The notes below the pieces were generated by a model, which saw only the letters and a list, made by a program, of their open reading frames with translations, had not been told where the DNA came from and ran no database searches. A stretch of DNA of 64,000 nucleotides. Origin: Cunninghamia lanceolata. Taxonomy: Eukaryota; Streptophyta; Pinopsida; Cupressales; Cupressaceae. The stretch covers positions 18,866,001 to 18,930,000 of the forward strand of contig BSBN01000187.1 of the NCBI GenBank assembly GCA_027924645.1. The letters are read 5' to 3'. Both the position numbers and the translations under genes were made by a program. Positions 59,335 through 64,000 of the stretch are shown here, piece by piece (the stretch's first letter is position 1; every line of letters starts with the position of its first letter).

Positions 59335-60444
59335 TCAGGACTCCTCATCTAAATCAATTTTGTCTTCGCTAGCCAGCTTGTTATGATATGTCAACCACGC
59401 GTCAAGTGCAAGATTAATCTCCGATGGATCTGGATCCTTCAAATGATTGATCCGATAGTTGAACATCTCCAGTTCCTGACTAAATCTGTTGTATATCTTC
59501 TCTATCTCTGCACCAGCCCTGCAGAATGCTTTGAATTTAGCTCTGAGGTCGCTTACCTTATCTAACCTATCTCCCATATTAAGCTTGATGTTTTCAAAAA
59601 TTACCTTATGTAATTTTTCTTTACATTTTTTGATATCATAAGGGGCGTAGTCATCATAGGATGCTTCTAGGGAATCCTTCAAGGAATCATTGATATCATA
59701 TATAATTGACCGTAGCTCCTCATTTGCTGGCTTATATGCTTCTTTTATGTTTTCAAAAGTTTCTTTTCTCAAAAGTAGCTGTTGATACCATTCAATGGCC
59801 TTGGGCAGCTGGTTCCCAGTCAAAATATTTTCTACAACCAAAGCCTGGGCAGGCAAATCCTTGATGCTTTTTATCCAAGGATACATATGTGAGTAATATT
59901 CATCAAAGGAGTCGCATTCCTCACGTAGATCTTTCCATTTCTTATGTAGTTCCACCAACTTCTTATGCGCTTGAGCGGAGGCATTGATGGTCTCGCATCC
60001 CATCTCAAAAACTTTAAATAACCATTTTTTTTTACCTTGGGATTTAGACCTTACCTCGCCTAGTCTAGACATTTCATCAGTAGACAGGAAAGTGGGCACT
60101 GTCCTTATATCTCCTCCTACATCTACTCGCTTAACCAAAAACTGGAGGCAAGTGTAAAGTTTTTCATTTTGTTGTTTCAAATCCTTCTTGGACATCTTAT
60201 CCTTGTCTAACTGCTCCAAAATTGATGTAACTGATTCCTTAAAATCATCCACTCTTTGAGCACGAGTGGTAGGTCCCAAATCAACTGTAGAGATCACATA
60301 ATCCTCTACCCTGACTTGTTCCTTTGTTGCATCAGTTTGCGGGATTGTTATTTCTGCAATTCTTGATCCTGATTCATCCTTATAGATCCTAGATTGTATT
60401 TTTGCCTTCTTTTGTTTCTTAGGCTTCTGGGCTTGGGCAGTCAT
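59335..60444 (-). CDS. Unknown coiled-coil-like protein encoded inside the LTR (U3), 369 codons
   Basis: Uninterrupted from ATG 60444 to a stop at 59335-59337. The N-terminus is Lys-rich (MTAQAQKPKKQKKAKIQSR), followed by an acidic stretch, a helical segment with heptad-like Leu/Ile spacing (about residues 66-105), a Trp/Tyr-rich middle (HKKWKDLREECDSFDEYYSHMYPW at about 165-190, given here only as landmarks HKKWKDL and YYSHMYPW), and a long charged helical C-terminus ending EDKIDLDEES. No signal peptide, no membrane segment, no zinc knuckle, no retroviral enzyme motif. I do not recognise the family. Same strand as gag-pol. The second copy (47806-48914) keeps the frame over 267 codons despite many substitutions. 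It could be an accessory protein, or a captured host gene. Confidence 0.75.
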   Translation of the reverse strand: MTAQAQKPKKQKKAKIQSRIYKDESGSRIAEITIPQTDATKEQVRVEDYVISTVDLGPTTRAQRVDDFKESVTSILEQLDKDKMSKKDLKQQNEKLYTCLQFLVKRVDVGGDIRTVPTFLSTDEMSRLGEVRSKSQGKKKWLFKVFEMGCETINASAQAHKKLVELHKKWKDLREECDSFDEYYSHMYPWIKSIKDLPAQALVVENILTGNQLPKAIEWYQQLLLRKETFENIKEAYKPANEELRSIIYDINDSLKDSLEASYDDYAPYDIKKCKEKLHKVIFENIKLNMGDRLDKVSDLRAKFKAFCRAGAEIEKIYNRFSQELEMFNYRINHLKDPDPSEINLALDAWLTYHNKLASEDKIDLDEES

Positions 60445-62448
60445 TTAATCTATAGGACCAAACCTTATAAGTTTGACATCTTGAGACTTCTTTCATACAC
60501 TCCCAAGTTTGAGATGAACTTTAATGAATCTACTAATACTACTAATATACCCCTTTTGAAGAATCACAAATCTAATAGTTATTACCATTATACCTACTTC
60601 TTAGCAATTCACCATTAATGCATGTAAAAAAAATGTTTAATGTTGCAAGACATCATATTGAAAGCATGAAAAACATCATTATCTATGTATCACAACATTA
60701 ATTTCATCATTCCTGACATTTTCCCTTTGAAAATTCTTAAAACACAGTCATTTTGCAGTGTTTGCGCTAGTTTTAGGGTCAACCGACTTGTAGGTAGAAA
60801 AGCACTAAAATTGAGGTCTACCAACCTTAGAGGGAAAAATGGGCTTGTCTGACTCAAGGTTTTATTAATGTTTTGTTCTCTTCTGGATTTTGTGTGGGTT
60901 TTGGTTGTTACCAACTTGTGGGACTTTTGAAGGTCACCGACCTTTCATTGGTTGTTTAGTTAGTCAATCGTGTTTTAGCACAAGTCTCTTTGAGATCATT
61001 TTCATTACATTTGCGCATGATTTGGCTTTGTCTAACTTTACACGATTTTTAAGGTCAACTGACTAAATCAGTGAAAGAGTGTTTTAGTGCAAAGTCAGAT
61101 GGGATTAATTCTAGTGCAGAGTCATTTTCTTATTTTCAGCGGGACTTTGGATGTCACCAATTTCTGAAGATATTTGAAGTGTCCAACCAAGTCAGAGACG
61201 GGGTCATTTAGCGCATGGTCGGCATGAGAGATTTTTAGTGCTAAAAATGGCTTTTCAAATCTTGCGGGGTTTTGAGGTCCCGCCGATCTAACTAGTTAAT
61301 GCGACAAAGGCATGTAGGTTGGAAGTTAATGTTTTCTGTGCTAAATGGATTTCAAAGTGCGGCACGGGTTTTAACGACCACCGACCAACTAGATGAGTTT
61401 GCAATGTTTACAAGTTGGTTGAACTCAAGTTTAGCACAAAGACCAAACTTTTTTCTAGTTTATGAAAACTTTGGTTGGTTGGTTAAGTTGTTATTCTTTT
61501 TAGCTCATAACAATCCATCTACGTTTTCAAAGGGAAATCCAAACTAGGTTTTAAAGGAGGAACAAACAATTCATGCACAAAACCCTAGCTAAAAACCCTA
61601 AATACGTTTCTTAGAAAGGAAATATTCTTCAAAATCAAAGCCTAACCGCATACAGTGGAAGCTCAAAAGAGGAGATTTAGAAACCCTACCTGGTTAGTTG
61701 TAGAAGATATGTATGGATTGCACAGGCAGGAATGGTCGAGGGATCGAATTCGGGGCAACGGTGGCAGAAAATGCTCAACAGGCTACAACGATCACAAAGG
61801 GGCTCCAAAATCTTTATCAAATGCAAAAATGTTTAAAACAAACGAGGTTATCCCTTTTATTACCCCAGCCAAATCCCCATTAATGCGTGACTTACAATCG
61901 ATAGATTAGGGTTTTAGCGCGGTTTTTCATTTGCTCAGACTTGGCAGGGAAATTGGACACGATGAACATGGTCAGTGAGAGATCTTTTTAGCACTATGAC
62001 CATAGGCTCTAAGTTATGCAGCTTGCGGGATTTTATGGTCCTTTGGACTTGCGGGAATTTTGGCCTTATCCGACTTAGTCGGTAATTGAATGATACAGCG
62101 CAAGTCGAAGCCGGTTGATTTGAGCGCAAAAGTCCATCGAGAGGAAGACTAACACTGAAGTCGGTGATAAAAGACTTTAACGCAAAGTCGGTTGGGAGGC
62201 AAATCAACACAAAAGTCAGTTGGAGAGAAAATCAATGCAAAAGGGTTATTCAAGGCCAGCAAAAGGGATATGAAATCTAACTTAGCAGATTCCTGAAGTG
62301 ATTTTTTAACATCATCATTCAATCATGGCCAAAATGCACTTTGACCACTTGACCACTTAGGATGTGAAAATCCACTTGACATCCTAGACCAAAATTTGAA
62401 AGAGGGGGGTCCCTATTTTGAAATGGGGCATGTGTGTGAGGCACAACA

Positions 62449-62453
62449 GGTTT
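62449..62453. other. Target-site duplication, right copy (GGTTT)
   Basis: Exact match to 46658-46662; see the element entry. Confidence 0.88.
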
Positions 62454-62633
62454 GGACACTCCTTTCTGATGAAAAGATTTGTTTATGTATCCTTCTTGAG
62501 ATGAGCCTCCATTCGCTCATTCCAAATCTGATGATTCCTCATCAGTGGCATGAATTCTTTGAGCTGGCATTCCCACACAAAATAATTAAGAATGAAGGTC
62601 ATATCGTCAACACAGAAACCATACAGATATAAT

Positions 62634-63985
62634 TCACACAGAAAATTTGTCTTCCTCAAAACTCCTTGTATATGCTTCCATGAACCCCTCTGATGTCTCT
62701 ATATTCTCAATCAGATCAGACAGGATTAAAGGTAACTTCCTCTGTAGGACTCTTTCCTGTAAAAACATAGCATAACTGGCACTTGGAGGCCTGCAAGATA
62801 GAATTTTAGAAGAAATGCAGGCCATCCGAATGACTTTTTCCTCCAGGGTTTCTACTCTTTTTGTCATGGCAGTAACTGCCCTCTGTAATTGTAGCATAGG
62901 CTTAGAAGCCTCATATTCTCTACATCTCCTTTCCCTGTGGAACAGAGCCTTAGGAATATCAATGGGGATTGGACCCACATATGGATCTGTCTATACCTCC
63001 TATTCACTTGTTGCCCCTGGACCATCTAACTCATGAATATATTCCTCTTGATCATCTATTTTGTTGTTGGCCCAAGGCAATTATTTATCTTAGCTCTGTA
63101 CTTTCTCAATTAATGTTGCAATTATCATGAGGCCATTGTCTCTATCCTTGGTAAGATTAGAAATACTTTGTACTACCTTTATCTCCTTTTCCTTCATGAT
63201 TTGAGTTGTCTCAGTCTTCTAGGCTTCTAATTTTGCTTCCTTCTCCTGAATTATCTGGTTTTTGCTTTGGAGCTCTATTTGCAGTTTTTCAATTACGTAT
63301 TTTTGCTCCATCTCTATCTCCATTCTGACCTTCTTGAGATCAGTGATAATCTGATTTTTCCCCCATAGTAATCTTTTTAGATTATCAATTTCTTCCAACA
63401 TTTACTGCTCTTTTGAAATCTCAATATCCTCTTGATTAGAGGGGTGAGAGAAAGTTCTTGTTTCTTCTTTTGTTTGCTACACATCAAGATCTTCCATATC
63501 CATCTATCCTACACTGTCAGCTGCACCCAATTGCTCTATTTCATCTTTCCCTGCAACCTCTCTATCCTGAGGTTCTTCTTGGGTTTTCTCTATTTCCACT
63601 AGCACTAATGAAGACCCAACTTTCTCCTCAGAAGTTCTGAAACCTAGAAGCACTTTAGCTAGGAGAGAAGTATCTTTCTCAGATTGGGAGGGATGCCTTT
63701 TCCTTTTGCTTCTCCATAGCATAGGTGGGGTAGGTGCCTCTAGAGCAGGTATCTCATCCTCAGAATCAGAGGAAATAGTAAAAGTCTTCCTGTGTTCTAT
63801 CTCCAGAGTAGGAGATTGTTCTGAAGTTGGACTTGAACCCAGATGGATAGATGGTTCTGGGGAAACTTCTCTTTGTTTTTTCTTTCTCACTAGAGGGATC
63901 TCATCAGAATCATGAGATGCTTCTTCAGCCCAATAGTGTATTCTAGAGTCAACTTTCTTTGGGGTTCTCTTTGCTTTCTACCTTG
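62634..63985 (-). pseudogene. Accessory ORF of the gypsy host element, unknown coiled-coil protein
   Basis: One minus-strand frame links the pieces at about 63985-63504, 63401-63219 and 62978-62634 without a frameshift, interrupted by stops (for example TAG after DSVG and TAA before MLEEIDN). Visible parts: a basic/acidic disordered N-terminus (RKKKQREVSPEPS, SDSEDEIP), a strong coiled coil (MLEEIDNLKRLLWGKNQII to QEKEAKLEA), a second helical stretch (VTAMTKRVETLEEKV) and a conserved-looking C-terminus (SYAMFLQERVLQRKLPLI). No enzyme motif. It lies upstream of a polypurine tract and 3' LTR (46.1 kb) once the 15.8-kb insertion is removed, so it is the 3'-most ORF of the host gypsy element. The start may be beyond the window. 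Confidence 0.6.
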
Positions 63986-64000
63986 ACCTCTCCCCTATTA

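Larger units (their letters stand above)
46663..62448 (-). mobile_element. Complete Ty3/gypsy element with ~4.2-kb LTRs and LTR-borne ORF, 15.8 kb
   Basis: Direct repeats of 4,226 bp (46663-50888) and 4,255 bp (58194-62448), each TGTTG...CAACA, enclose a 7.3-kb internal region with gag, protease, RNase H, RT and integrase, all on minus. The GGTTT target duplication confirms the ends. An archaeal-type RNase H and the protein style place it in the Tat/Athila (OTA) group. The RNase H lies between protease and RT. I recall a gymnosperm OTA lineage called Tatius that also carries an additional RNase H, but cannot check whether this element belongs to it. The LTRs differ by about 4 percent over their first 140 bases by eye. 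It is inserted in another minus-strand gypsy element. Confidence 0.9.
58194..62448 (-). repeat. 5' LTR of the giant-LTR gypsy element
   Basis: 4,255 bp, TGTTGTGCC to CATCAACA on minus. TATA box CTATATAAAGGG at 59015-59026, so U3 is about 3.4 kb and R-U5 about 0.8 kb. U3 holds the intact 369-codon ORF and, at 60750-62300, many repeats of words such as AAGTCGGT, CGGGACTTT and CAACCGAC. Confidence 0.92.

Overview
The window looks like intergenic heterochromatin from a large, repeat-rich seed-plant genome. The evidence is nested, decayed Ty1/copia and Ty3/gypsy LTR retrotransposons, Arabidopsis-type (TTTAGGG-derived) telomere-like DNA, plant-type PBS sequences, and an archaeal-type RNase H in a Tat-like gypsy element. 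The overall style (old insertions, very long LTRs, this Ty3 architecture) makes me favour a conifer or other gymnosperm; that is inference, not proof. I see no convincing intact host gene, rRNA, tRNA or CRISPR.

Layout. 1-5954: 5' part of a minus-strand copia element, whose LTR (3914-5954) is interrupted by a 540-bp solo LTR with an ATATG target duplication. 5955-6738 and 13955-15100: an older C/A-rich retroelement relic. Inserted in it is a complete copia element (6739-13949) with TATCT target duplications; its RT-RNase H frame is still open but gag and integrase are broken. 15100-24300: AT-rich DNA without genes, then an LTR-like block starting TGTAACGCCCC. 24300-42900: the most unusual part. 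It holds a 6-kb degenerate telomere-like array with a ~1,160-bp higher-order period, a strong palindrome family built on GCGAGCGCGTTATAACGCGC on both sides of the array and again near 42.3 kb, a DDE-type transposase relic (one 871-codon frame broken only by seven stops), a six-copy 359-bp satellite, a region rich in GCGCCTA words, and a possible small spliced gene. 42900-45100: nothing recognised. 45.1-46.66 kb and 62.45-64 kb: the two halves of a minus-strand Ty3/gypsy host element (accessory coiled-coil ORF, polypurine tract, 3' LTR). These were split by a complete 15.8-kb gypsy element (46663-62448, target duplication GGTTT) with ~4.2-kb LTRs that carry their own 369-codon ORF.

How it fits together. 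The order of events is readable: host relics came first, then the copia and giant-LTR gypsy insertions, then the solo LTR. Across the elements checked, premature stops are overwhelmingly TAG or TGA at positions where the family has CAG, TGG or CGA. This is the pattern expected from deamination of methylated CHG and CG cytosines, with few frameshifts. The giant-LTR element is catalytically dead (changes in protease, RT, RNase H and integrase residues), but its U3-located ORF is intact in one LTR. The best candidates for something undescribed are the LTR-borne ORF, the palindrome/telomere-like/transposase complex, and the PBS-like motifs at both inner LTR borders of the gypsy element.
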